DNA of 64,000 nucleotides from an uncultured Lachnospiraceae bacterium (GTDB lineage Bacteria > Bacillota > Clostridia > Lachnospirales > Lachnospiraceae), in NCBI GenBank assembly GCA_910585295.1, contig CAJUDE010000049.1:17930-81929 (forward strand). Reading direction: 5' to 3'. The notes below the pieces were generated by a model. The model had not been told where the DNA came from. It worked only from the letters and a program-made list of their open reading frames with translations, and ran no database searches. The position numbers were made by a program, and so were the translations under genes. Below are positions 52,360 through 60,267 of the stretch, piece by piece. The stretch's first letter is position 1. Each line of letters opens with the position of its first letter.

Positions 52360-52449
52360 ACCTATCAGGGGCAAAAATCGTTATTTCCCGACTGCCCCTT
52401 CGTGGTAAGGATGATGGAGATACGCAGGCGGTATGAATAAAATCCTTTA

Positions 52450-52528
52450 TTGTGCTTCTATGGAAAAGTGTTTATAATGAAAAGTAAAAAATATAAAAAC
52501 AATGTGGGAATGGGCGGTGTCCCATTCC
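52450..52528 (+). promoter_or_regulatory. Promoter and leader hairpin of the HipA-like kinase gene
   Basis: TTGTGC (52450-52455), 17 bases, TATAAT (52473-52478). The leader then forms GGAATGGG/CCCATTCC (52507-52528, loop of six bases) about 25 bases before the start codon; this could tune translation of the kinase. Confidence 0.6.
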
Positions 52529-52552
52529 TTCTGGAAATATGAGGTGGTAATA

Positions 52553-53509
52553 ATGCAGATGGTTGATTTTAACCGTTATGGGCAGAACCAGAGAATGTAT
52601 GGCGGTACAGCCGGAAGGAAGATAGGTATTGTTTATGAGGGGAAAAACTATATTCTGAAATTTCCGGGGAATTTGAAGGAACAGCAGATGAAAAATATAC
52701 AGCTCAGCTATTCCAACAGTCCTGTATGTGAATATATTGGTTCACAAATCTATAGGCTCCTGGGATTTCCGGTTCATGATACGGTGTTGGGTTTCAGGAA
52801 CAAAAAGACAGTCGTGGCATGTGGCGATTTTTTATCCGATGGCGACAGGCTGTATGAATTTGATAAGATAAAGGTAACCTTTGACTCGCCATTTTTAGAT
52901 TCCAGTGGAAATGAAACAAATGGTACAGGACTGGACTTATATGAAATACTGATGACGATACAAGAGCATCCGTTCTTAAAAGGCGTGGGCGGCATACAGG
53001 AGCATTTCTGGAATATGTTTGTAGTGGATGCCCTGATTGGCAATACAGACCGTAATAACAGTAATTGGGGTGTCATTATCAGGGAGGATGGAACAAAGGA
53101 ACTGGCGCCTGTTTACGACAATGGAAACTGCTTGAACTCAAAATGGGATGATGAAAAAATGCAGGCAGTCTTATCAGATGGAAAACGTCTGGCATCAGAG
53201 TCTTTTTCAGCGAGAAGGTGTATCTTTGAATTAAAAGGAGACAGGCTGAATCCATACCATCTGATAGAGAGGATGGAATATGATGGGTGCAATGAGGCCG
53301 TGAGGAATATCACACCCAAAATAGCAACGGCATTGCCAGAGATAGAGAAGATGATTTTAGAGATTCCGGTGCTGACCGATATACAAAAGAAATTTTATCT
53401 GGCGGTTGTGGAACAACGGTATGAGAAAATATTGAAGCCGTCATACCAGAAAATCATGGGGCAGCAGATGGCAATGGAAAGACAGCCGAAAGAAAGAGGG
53501 TGTAGATAA
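52553..53509 (+). CDS. HipA/CtkA-like Ser/Thr kinase-fold protein
   Basis: The 318-residue protein has the compact kinase fold of HipA C-terminal and CtkA-type proteins. YILKFPGNLKEQ carries the ATP-contacting Lys. SPVCEYIGSQIYRLLGFPVH is the helix segment, MFVVDALIGNTDRNNSNWGV the catalytic loop with Asp and downstream Asn, and LAPVYDNGNCLN the metal-binding Asp region. HipA phosphorylates a tRNA synthetase and CtkA-like proteins other targets; this target is unknown. The N-terminal HipB-partner domain of HipA is absent. I chose the ATG at 52553 behind GAGGTGG; the open frame begins at 52502 without an RBS. A 71-residue protein begins directly at the stop codon. Confidence 0.85.
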   Translation: MQMVDFNRYGQNQRMYGGTAGRKIGIVYEGKNYILKFPGNLKEQQMKNIQLSYSNSPVCEYIGSQIYRLLGFPVHDTVLGFRNKKTVVACGDFLSDGDRLYEFDKIKVTFDSPFLDSSGNETNGTGLDLYEILMTIQEHPFLKGVGGIQEHFWNMFVVDALIGNTDRNNSNWGVIIREDGTKELAPVYDNGNCLNSKWDDEKMQAVLSDGKRLASESFSARRCIFELKGDRLNPYHLIERMEYDGCNEAVRNITPKIATALPEIEKMILEIPVLTDIQKKFYLAVVEQRYEKILKPSYQKIMGQQMAMERQPKERGCR

Positions 53510-53725
53510 TTGTTTATTGACGAGGAGATAGACTTACGGGAAGATTTGCCGGAGAGGCTGCAACGAGACTTTACAAAGTTGCGGGAATATTATGATGCGG
53601 GCGACTGGTTTAACTTTGATATTTTTTTTGAGGGAGTAGAGGCAACTGTCAAGGGATATTATCTGGCTGGGAAAATCAGCCGGGTGGATTTGGACAGTAT
53701 TTTTCGTAAATATGGGATTTTGTAA
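53510..53725 (+). CDS. Small acidic protein coupled to the HipA-like kinase
   Basis: The 71-residue protein starts with TTG in the base after the kinase stop, so translation is probably coupled; the AGAAAGAGGG inside the end of the kinase gene can serve as RBS. It is acidic and helical (MFIDEEIDLREDLPERLQRD; FFEGVEATVKGYYLAGKISR), with no membrane segment or known motif. The tight coupling suggests an antitoxin or regulator of the kinase, but the order (kinase first) is the reverse of hipBA and there is no HTH. This is inference from position only. Confidence 0.7.
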   Translation: MFIDEEIDLREDLPERLQRDFTKLREYYDAGDWFNFDIFFEGVEATVKGYYLAGKISRVDLDSIFRKYGIL

Positions 53726-53841
53726 TTTATAAACAGAAATCAGGAAGGGAAAAGAAGATGAATAAAAAAGAGGGGAACTGGAAGTGAAAGCGGTAAGGAA
53801 TGCCTGCCAGAACGTCAAGGATACAAAAGGGTGTAGGTGAT

Positions 53842-54036
53842 ATGATGAGCGGAGCATTGATTGAAACAGAAGCAAGAACCATTTTAAATCAGGGAATAAA
53901 GCAAAGCGTTAGTGAAACAAAAAGGCTGACAGCGCTTAGGATGTTGAAAACGGGAAAGCTGACAATCGAGGAGATTGCGGAATGTTCTGAATTTAGCGTG
54001 GCAGAAGCAGAACAGCTTGCAGGATTCTATGTATGA
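53842..54036 (+). CDS. Short Rpn/PD-(D/E)XK transposase-nuclease tail-like protein
   Basis: The 64-residue frame reads ALIETEARTILNQGIKQSVS and then LRMLKTGKLTIEEIAECSEF-SVAEAEQLAG, which matches the C-terminal tail of Rpn-family (recombination-promoting, PD-(D/E)XK) nucleases and related phage proteins. The nuclease core itself is absent: nothing nuclease-like can be read upstream at 53726-53841. It is either a remnant of a lost nuclease gene or a free-standing small protein, as occurs in Lachnospiraceae. The RBS (GGTGTAGGTG) is poor. Confidence 0.5.
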   Translation: MMSGALIETEARTILNQGIKQSVSETKRLTALRMLKTGKLTIEEIAECSEFSVAEAEQLAGFYV

Positions 54037-54150
54037 TACGGCCTATGCGAATAAAAGCCCCTGAAAGAAGAAAAACAAAATCTGAAAAATAATTGCCATA
54101 TCATTGGGACAGTGGTAGAATTTAACTTTACAGGAAAGGGGAAAGCATCC

Positions 54151-54660
54151 ATGGTTGTCTTGATTACAGGGGCTTCGCACACAGGTAAAACAGCGCTTGC
54201 GCAAAAACTGCTTGAAACATATAATTATCCGTATTTATCCATAGACCATTTGAAGATGGGATTAATCCGCAGCGGCTACACGAAACTTACAGCCGAAGAC
54301 GATGAAGGGCTTACAGATTATTTGTGGCCTATTATTCGTGAAATGGCCAAAACCGCTATCGAGAACGAGCAAAACCTTATAGTGGAAGGGTGCTATATAC
54401 CTTTTGATTGGGCAAAAAGCTTTGAAAAGGAATATCTTGGGCATATCAAATATTATTGCCTAGTAATGAGTGAAAATTATATAAGAAATCATTTTACAAG
54501 CATAAAAAGGTATGCCAACGTGATAGAAAAGCGCTTAGATGACAGATACTGCACGATGGAAAGTGTCTTAAAGGATAATGCGCGATTTTTAGAACTTGCT
54601 CAAAAGCATGGCGTAGATTATGTGTTAATTGATGATGAGTATAGAATTAACCTGATTTAA
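54151..54660 (+). CDS. P-loop AAA-type ATPase / small-molecule kinase-like protein
   Basis: The 169-residue protein begins with a perfect Walker A motif, VVLITGASHTGKTALAQKLL, followed by YPYLSIDHLKMGLIRSGY and LIVEGCYIPFDW, the pattern of small nucleotide or shikimate kinase-like P-loop proteins. A run of helices follows with arginines that could form a lid (SIKRYANVIEKRLDDRY). The substrate is unknown; antibiotic or nucleoside phosphorylation is possible. I chose the ATG at 54151 (AAAGGGG upstream); a GTG at 54112 would add 13 residues. It lies in the accessory stretch, 27 bp before a GNAT gene. Confidence 0.75.
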   Translation: MVVLITGASHTGKTALAQKLLETYNYPYLSIDHLKMGLIRSGYTKLTAEDDEGLTDYLWPIIREMAKTAIENEQNLIVEGCYIPFDWAKSFEKEYLGHIKYYCLVMSENYIRNHFTSIKRYANVIEKRLDDRYCTMESVLKDNARFLELAQKHGVDYVLIDDEYRINLI

Positions 54661-54687
54661 TAATATAAATCGGAAAGGACGGTTGCA

Positions 54688-55161
54688 ATGGTGGTTCGGG
54701 CAATGAAGATGGAAGATTTTGAAAAAATCTATGACTTATGGATACATACGGAAGGAATGGGATTGAACGCTACAGACGATTCAAGGGAAGGGATTGCGAA
54801 ATATTTATTGCGGAACCCCCATACCTGTTTTGTTGCCGAGGAAGGCGGAAAGCTGATAGGCGTTATCCTAAGCGGCCATGATGGGCGCAGGGGCTTTATC
54901 TATCACACAACGGTCAAGAAAGAATACAGGGGGCGGGGAATTGGGAAAAAGCTAGTTGGCGCGGCAATGGCGGCTTTGGAGGCAGAAGGCATACACAAAG
55001 TAGCGTTAGTGGCGTTTGAGAAAAATGCGTCAGGCAATGTGTTCTGGGAAAAGGTTGGGTTTACCGTAAGGGGCGACCTGGTTTATAGAAATAAAGCGAT
55101 ACACGAACTGAAAAAGATAGATTTTGATCCCGCGGGCAATGAGCCAAGGCAGCCGCGCTAG
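54688..55161 (+). CDS. GNAT acetyltransferase (YpeA-like), paralogue of the arg-operon GNAT
   Basis: The 157-residue protein has a GNAT fold: VVRAMKMEDFEKIYDLW, VILSGHDGRRGFIYHT, VKKEYRGRGIGKKLVGAAM (acetyl-CoA loop R-G-x-G-I-G) and NVFWEKVGFTVRGDLVYRNK. It matches the protein at 16744-17208 along its whole length (both share DSREG, LRNP/RRNP and GHDGRRG blocks), so the two are paralogues. The substrate is unknown. The stop codon lies inside the palindrome CCGCGCTAGCGCGG (55153-55166). The RBS is AAAGGACGG. It closes the accessory block. Confidence 0.88.
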   Translation: MVVRAMKMEDFEKIYDLWIHTEGMGLNATDDSREGIAKYLLRNPHTCFVAEEGGKLIGVILSGHDGRRGFIYHTTVKKEYRGRGIGKKLVGAAMAALEAEGIHKVALVAFEKNASGNVFWEKVGFTVRGDLVYRNKAIHELKKIDFDPAGNEPRQPR

Positions 55162-55314
55162 CGCGGATATTAGACAAATGCCGCGAGGGGCGCTGTATTC
55201 AAGGAAGGATGTTGTAAAAGAAGTTAAATCATGATATGATACAGAAATAAGGAAAGGAATAGAGAGCCAGTTTCGGTAAAGCAAGAAGAAGCCATGCATT
55301 GATAGGAGGCAATT

Positions 55315-56676
55315 ATGGCAGGGAGGAACGCAGAGTTAAAATATTTGGAACAGATGTACAAACAAAACGGGAACCAGCTTCTCGTCTTGTATGGGAGGAA
55401 GGAGAACGGCGGCAGGGAATTAGTGCGCGCTTTTTGCAAAGATAAGAAACATTTTTATTATTATGCGCCGGAGGTTTCCCCTCAAGCCCAGAAGCAGCGG
55501 ATGAAACGAGAAGTTGAAGCTTGTTACCGAGTGACGGTTTCTGAGGACTCTTATGACACTTTTTTTAAGCGGGTAAAGAGCGGGGATGGGAGCAAGCTGG
55601 TGCTGGTCATTGATGAGTTCCACCATATCCTGAAAAAAGATACCCAATTTTTGGAAAGCATCCTTAAGCTGAAAGGGAAAAAGCTGTATCCTGGGCCAGT
55701 GCTGGTCCTTTTGTGCAGCTCTTCCATTTATTGGGTAGAGCAAGAGCTTCCCCAGGTGTTTGGGAATGGGGCGAAGAAAATTGATGGGATTCAGAAAATA
55801 CAGGAGATGCGTTTTTTGGATTTGGTGCGTGGATTCCCAAATTACAGTGTCCAAGAAAGCGTGGAGGCTTATGGGGTAATTGGCGGGGTGCCAGAATATA
55901 TGGAACAGTGGGAGGATCAGAAGGATATACGGTATAATATATGTACCCATATCCTCTCAGAAAGTGGGTTTTTGCATGGTAAGGCAGAAGAAATAATCCG
56001 CACCCAATTGCGGGAGCTTTCCGTGTACCACACAATTCTCGAAGCATTGGCGTCTGGGAAACATAAATTAAATGACATTTTCCAGGCTACCGGGTTCTCC
56101 AGGGCTAAAATCAGCGTATATTTAAAGAACTTAATGGAATTTGACGTGGTGGAGAAGGTGTATTCCTTTGAGACTGGCGGATGGCAGAATGCCCAGAAAG
56201 GTTTGTACCAAATCAAAGACACATTTATTAATTTCTGGTTTAAGTTTGTGTACCCGTATCTGTCAGACCTGCACCAAATGGAGCCAGAAGAATTCTACAA
56301 CGCCCATATTGGAGAAGGCCTGCGGGCTTACCTGAAACGTTATTTTGTAAATGTATGCATGGAATACCTGGAATTGCAGGAGATGGTAGGGAAGCTGCCT
56401 TTAAAAATCCATAAGATGGGTACCTGGATTGGGAAGAAAGGGCATATTGACATCATTGTGCAAAACAGCGTCCGGGAGAACATTATCTGCCTATGCAATT
56501 GGATGGAGCCAGAACTGACCTTTGAAATGTGCCAGGAATTGTTCCAAAGCATGGAACAGGCAAAGATTACAGCAAATTACTATTATTTATTTACGGCTGG
56601 GTCCTTTGGCGGGAAATTGCAAAAATTAGTTGCCGGCGACCCACGTATCCTTTTGGTGGATATGGGCAGAATGTAA
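55315..56676 (+). CDS. Archaeal-type ATPase / DUF234-like protein with broken Walker A
   Basis: The 453-residue protein follows the layout of the archaeal-ATPase family found widely in Lachnospiraceae: an N-terminal AAA domain (RNAELKYLEQMY at the start; Walker B in LVLVIDEFHHILK), a winged helix (LNDIFQATGFSRAKISVYLK; LMEFDVVEKVYSF) and a C-terminal DUF234 PD-(D/E)XK-like part (WFKFVYPYL; KGHIDIIVQNSVREN). At the P-loop, where relatives show GRRRVGKT, this one reads VLYGRKENGGRELVRAF, with Gly33 in the place of the essential Lys. ATP hydrolysis is thus doubtful. Role unknown. The start has TAGGAGG. Confidence 0.8.
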   Translation: MAGRNAELKYLEQMYKQNGNQLLVLYGRKENGGRELVRAFCKDKKHFYYYAPEVSPQAQKQRMKREVEACYRVTVSEDSYDTFFKRVKSGDGSKLVLVIDEFHHILKKDTQFLESILKLKGKKLYPGPVLVLLCSSSIYWVEQELPQVFGNGAKKIDGIQKIQEMRFLDLVRGFPNYSVQESVEAYGVIGGVPEYMEQWEDQKDIRYNICTHILSESGFLHGKAEEIIRTQLRELSVYHTILEALASGKHKLNDIFQATGFSRAKISVYLKNLMEFDVVEKVYSFETGGWQNAQKGLYQIKDTFINFWFKFVYPYLSDLHQMEPEEFYNAHIGEGLRAYLKRYFVNVCMEYLELQEMVGKLPLKIHKMGTWIGKKGHIDIIVQNSVRENIICLCNWMEPELTFEMCQELFQSMEQAKITANYYYLFTAGSFGGKLQKLVAGDPRILLVDMGRM

Positions 56677-56699
56677 GATAGAAAGCAGGATATAGATTT

Positions 56700-58781
56700 A
56701 TGGCGAAAGCTTTGTACATAGCAGAAAAGCCAAGTGTGGCAAGGGAATTTGCCAAGGCATTAAAGCTAGATTTAAAAAAATATGACGGTTATATGGAATC
56801 TGGGGAGGCGATTGTCACCTGGTGCGTCGGGCATTTGGTGACAATGAGCTACCCAGAGGCCTATGATGAGAAACTAAAGAAATGGAGCCTTTCCACACTC
56901 CCGTTCCTTCCCGAAGAATTTAAGTATGAGGTGATACCAGGGGTGAAGAAGCAGTACCGGATTGTGGCAGGGCTTTTGAACCGGGCGGATGTAAGCGTGA
57001 TCTATGTGTGTACCGACTCAGGAAGGGAAGGGGAATATATTTACCGACTGGTGGAGCGCCAGGCAAAGGTCAAAGGCAAAGAACGCCGCAGGGTTTGGAT
57101 TGATTCCCAGACAGAAGAGGAGATCCTGCGGGGAATTCGGGAAGCAAAGGATCTGTCGGAATATGATAATCTTTCAGAATCTGCATATTTGCGGGCAAAA
57201 GAGGATTATTTAATGGGGATTAACTTTTCACGTTTGCTGTCTTTAAAATATGGCAATGCTATTTCTAGTTTCCTCAAAACCAAATATACAGTGGTCAGCG
57301 TTGGGAGGGTAATGACTTGTGTGCAAGGGATGGTGGTGCGGCGGGAACGGGAGATCCGTGAATTTGTAAAGACGCCATTTTACCGGGTGGTAAGTTCCCT
57401 GAAGGTCCAGGGAAGCCAAACTGAAGGGGAATGGCGGGCGGTGGAAGGGTCTGGGTATTTCCAGTCCCCCAAGCTGTACAAAGAAAATGGATTTAAAGAG
57501 CGCAAGGACGCAGAAGAATTAATTGAAGAATTAATTTTAAACTCTCAAAAAATGCGGCAAACCCCTTTAAAAGCAACCATAGTTTCTATCGACAAGAAAA
57601 AGGAAAAGAAGAACCCGCCGTTATTGTATAACCTGGCGGAATTGCAAAATGACTGTTCCAAACTCTTTAAAATCAGCCCAGACCAGACTTTACAGACTGT
57701 GCAGGAACTATATGAGAAGAAATTAGTCACCTATCCCAGGACGGATGCCAGGGTGCTGTCCTCAGCTGTGGCGAAGGAGGTCTATAAAAATATCAACGGC
57801 TTGCGGAATATCCCGTTGGTAAAAGAGTTTGCAGAGGAAATTTTAGAACGGGGCAGTTACAAAAATATTGCAAGGACACGGTATGTCAATGATAAGCAGG
57901 TCACAGACCATTATGCAATTATCCCAACTGGGCAGGGGGTTACAGCCGCCCAAAGCCTAAAAGGGACTGCATTGCATGTCTATGAGGTGATTGTCAGGCG
58001 TTTCCTTGGGATTTTCTTCCCGCCTGCGGTTTATCAGAAAGCCAGCCTGGCCACTGCAATGGGGAGGGAGGGCAGCCCGTCCGGGGTGGAACAGTTTTTT
58101 TCCTCTTTCAAAGTTTTGGCAGACCCAGGGTACTTAAAGGTGATGGAATATTCTTTCCTGAAAAAGAAAGATGCCGAAGACGCCGAAGGGGGGCAAAATA
58201 CTTGTGACAGCGCTTTGATGGAAGCCCTTTCCTCCCTGAAAAAGGGAATGGAACTTTCCGTTACAGCATTAACTGTTAAGGAGGGGGAGACTTCCCCGCC
58301 AAAGCGTTATAACTCTGGCTCCATTATCCTTGCCATGGAGAATGCCGGGCAATTGATTGAGGACGAGGAGCTTCGCGCCCAGATAAAAGGGAGCGGCATT
58401 GGCACAAGCGCCACCAGGGCGGAGATTTTAAAAAAGCTGGTAAACAATAAATACCTTGCCCTAAATAAAAAGACACAGGCAATTACGCCTACATTGCTTG
58501 GCGAGATGATTTATGACGTAGTAAATGCCTCAATCCGTTCTTTGTTAAATCCAGAATTAACTGCAAGTTGGGAAAAAGGGCTTACTTATGTGGCGCAGGG
58601 GAGCATTACCCCCAGGGAATATATGGAAAAATTGGAACATTTTATCCAAAGCCGTACCAATGGCGTTTTGGGCTTAAACAACCAGTATGCCCTGCAAGGG
58701 TATTTCCAATATGCTTCTTCTTATTACAAGGCGCCAAAAGCATCTGGCAAAAAAACATCCGCAAAAAAAGGAGGAAAATAA
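56700..58781 (+). CDS. topB: DNA topoisomerase III (type IA)
   Basis: This 693-residue type IA topoisomerase passes single strands and unlinks DNA. The Toprim start is ALYIAEKPSVAREFAKAL; the acidic cluster reads YVCTDSGREGEYIYRLV, i.e. D106, G108 and E110, where the common motif is TDADREGE, so the second Asp is replaced by Gly. The catalytic tyrosine is Y345 in LVTYPRTDARVLS; HYAIIPTG and GIGTSATRAEIL are further family blocks. There is no C-terminal Cys4 zinc finger; the end is Lys-rich. It starts 23 bp after the ATPase gene. Such variants are known in clostridia as chromosomal or element-borne copies. Confidence 0.92.
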   Translation: MAKALYIAEKPSVAREFAKALKLDLKKYDGYMESGEAIVTWCVGHLVTMSYPEAYDEKLKKWSLSTLPFLPEEFKYEVIPGVKKQYRIVAGLLNRADVSVIYVCTDSGREGEYIYRLVERQAKVKGKERRRVWIDSQTEEEILRGIREAKDLSEYDNLSESAYLRAKEDYLMGINFSRLLSLKYGNAISSFLKTKYTVVSVGRVMTCVQGMVVRREREIREFVKTPFYRVVSSLKVQGSQTEGEWRAVEGSGYFQSPKLYKENGFKERKDAEELIEELILNSQKMRQTPLKATIVSIDKKKEKKNPPLLYNLAELQNDCSKLFKISPDQTLQTVQELYEKKLVTYPRTDARVLSSAVAKEVYKNINGLRNIPLVKEFAEEILERGSYKNIARTRYVNDKQVTDHYAIIPTGQGVTAAQSLKGTALHVYEVIVRRFLGIFFPPAVYQKASLATAMGREGSPSGVEQFFSSFKVLADPGYLKVMEYSFLKKKDAEDAEGGQNTCDSALMEALSSLKKGMELSVTALTVKEGETSPPKRYNSGSIILAMENAGQLIEDEELRAQIKGSGIGTSATRAEILKKLVNNKYLALNKKTQAITPTLLGEMIYDVVNASIRSLLNPELTASWEKGLTYVAQGSITPREYMEKLEHFIQSRTNGVLGLNNQYALQGYFQYASSYYKAPKASGKKTSAKKGGK

Positions 58782-58782
58782 A

Positions 58783-59448
58783 ATGGAGACATGTAAAATC
58801 AGCAGCTTGTATAATTTATCCGAGACAATCGCCTCAGAATTATTCCAGGGGCTTACGTATCCTTGGGAGGCGCTGCCCAATATCAGCGCGTTTATCTGCG
58901 AGCTTGGGGAACGGCTGGACAAAGAGAAATTTGAGCGGCGTGGGGAGCAGGTTTGGATTGCCAAGAGCGCAAAAGTTGCGCCGACAGCCAATATCAATGG
59001 GCCGGTGATTATCGACGAAGAAGCAGAAATCCGCCATTGCGCTTTTATCCGTGGGAACGCCATCGTGGGGAAGGGCGCAGTTGTGGGCAACTCTACAGAA
59101 CTAAAAAATGTTGTCCTGTTCAACAAAGTGCAGGTGCCGCATTATAATTATGTAGGGGATTCTATCCTGGGCTACAAATCCCATATGGGCGCAGGCTCTA
59201 TCACTTCTAATGTAAAGTCAGACAAAACGTTGGTTGTGGTGAAAGATAAGGGCACAGAAATTGCCACTGGGTTAAAAAAATTCGGGGCTATGCTGGGGGA
59301 TGGGGTGGAAGTAGGATGCAACAGCGTATTAAACCCAGGGACCGTGGTTGGGAAAGGCAGCAATATCTACCCGCTTTCCATGGTGCGCGGCGTTGTGCCA
59401 TCCAATTCCATTTACAAAAAGAAGAACGATATTGTGGAAAAACAATAA
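58783..59448 (+). CDS. Left-handed beta-helix (hexapeptide) protein, GlmU-C-like
   Basis: The 221-residue protein has a short helical start and then a left-handed beta-helix of hexapeptide repeats (VWIAKSAKVAPTANINGPVI; AEIRHCAFIRGNAIVGKGAV; GDSILGYKSHMGAGSITSNV). It ends with IATGLKKFGAMLGDGVEVGC and LNPGTVVGKGSNIYPLSMVR. This matches proteins called UDP-N-acetylglucosamine pyrophosphorylase-related: they keep the acyltransferase-like helix of GlmU but lack its uridylyltransferase half. The reaction is not established. The ATG at 58783 follows AAGGAGG one base after the topB stop, so the two are co-transcribed. Confidence 0.82.
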   Translation: METCKISSLYNLSETIASELFQGLTYPWEALPNISAFICELGERLDKEKFERRGEQVWIAKSAKVAPTANINGPVIIDEEAEIRHCAFIRGNAIVGKGAVVGNSTELKNVVLFNKVQVPHYNYVGDSILGYKSHMGAGSITSNVKSDKTLVVVKDKGTEIATGLKKFGAMLGDGVEVGCNSVLNPGTVVGKGSNIYPLSMVRGVVPSNSIYKKKNDIVEKQ

Positions 59449-59467
59449 TTTAGGAAAATAGCCATAG

Positions 59468-59515
59468 TTGACAAAAAACGCTATATGTACTATTGTATTA
59501 CATAAATAATACAAT
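59468..59515 (+). promoter_or_regulatory. ABC exporter promoter overlapped by an inverted-repeat operator
   Basis: TTGACA (59468-59473), 17 bases, TATTGT (59491-59496). ATTGTATT (59492-59499) and AATACAAT (59508-59515) are perfect mirror halves, with the left half covering the -10 element. A bound repressor would therefore block the promoter. GntR/YtrA-type regulators often act this way on such exporters, but no regulator gene lies beside it. Confidence 0.7.
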
Positions 59516-59565
59516 GAACATATGGCGTTTTGCCAATTTTGGCAAATGGAAAAGGAGAGTGGGTT

Positions 59566-60267
59566 ATGTTAGAGATTCAAAATCTGACCAAGAAATATGG
59601 GCATCAACTGGCAGTGGACCATGTGAGCTTTACTGTGCCAGGCGGACAGGTAGGGATTTTGCTTGGGCCAAACGGCGCCGGGAAATCCACCATTATCAAA
59701 AGCATTGCAGGCCTTTTGCGTTATGAGGGCGGCGTTGGGATTGAGCAGATGCCCGCAAGGGCTTTGGAAGCAAAGAGGATCTTTGCCTATGTGCCAGAAA
59801 TACCAGCCATGTTTGACGCACTGACTGTGCGGGAGCATATTGAGTATGTGCGGCGCGCCTATAATTCCCCAATTACAGATGAGGGGATTGAAAAACTCCT
59901 GGCCCGTTTTGAACTGGAGGACAAACAAGGGAAATTAGGGAATGAGCTGTCCAAGGGCATGATGCAGAAAGTGAGCATTTGCTGCGCCCTTGCCATCCAG
60001 CCTAAAGTGATTTTGCTGGATGAGCCTATGGTGGGGCTGGATCCGGCGGCCATTAAGGAATTGAAGGAAGTGGTGCTGGAACTGAAATCCCAAGGGACAA
60101 CAATCTTAATCAGCACGCATATGCTGGAAATGGTGAAAGAATTATGGGATGTGATGTTTATTATGGAACGGGGGAAAATTATCGGCACATTTACCAGGGA
60201 GCAGACAAAAGACACGGATATTGAAGAATTGTTCTTCCAGATTACGGGAGGCGGTGAGCAGCCATGA
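59566..60267 (+). CDS. ABC transporter ATP-binding protein
   Basis: This 233-residue ABC ATPase powers the membrane protein encoded next. Motifs in order: EIQNLTKKYG, Walker A LLGPNGAGKSTIIKSIAG, Q-loop region AYVPEIPAMFDALTVREH, signature NELSKGMMQKVSICCALA (LSKGM instead of LSGGQ), Walker B VILLDEPMVGLDP and the switch His in ILISTHML. The LSKGM signature is frequent in ABC-2 exporters. The start at 59566 follows AAAGGAGAG; the frame is open back to 59530. Its promoter carries an operator. It overlaps the permease gene by four bases (ATGA). Confidence 0.93.
   Translation: MLEIQNLTKKYGHQLAVDHVSFTVPGGQVGILLGPNGAGKSTIIKSIAGLLRYEGGVGIEQMPARALEAKRIFAYVPEIPAMFDALTVREHIEYVRRAYNSPITDEGIEKLLARFELEDKQGKLGNELSKGMMQKVSICCALAIQPKVILLDEPMVGLDPAAIKELKEVVLELKSQGTTILISTHMLEMVKELWDVMFIMERGKIIGTFTREQTKDTDIEELFFQITGGGEQP

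Larger units (their letters stand above)
50327..52398 (+). mobile_element. Complete IS1182-family insertion sequence
   Basis: The ends are inverted repeats: GGGGCTGTCGGGAAATA (50327-50343) and TATTTCCCGACTGCCCC (52382-52398), identical in 16 of 17 positions. Inside is one intact transposase gene. Between the left end and the gene are two hairpins, and a third structure follows the gene. No clear target duplication is visible at the borders (GTAACAG on the left, TTCGTGG on the right). The element lies directly after the hydrogenase terminator. Codon use differs from the neighbours (more CGG and ATC), in line with recent arrival. Confidence 0.9.
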
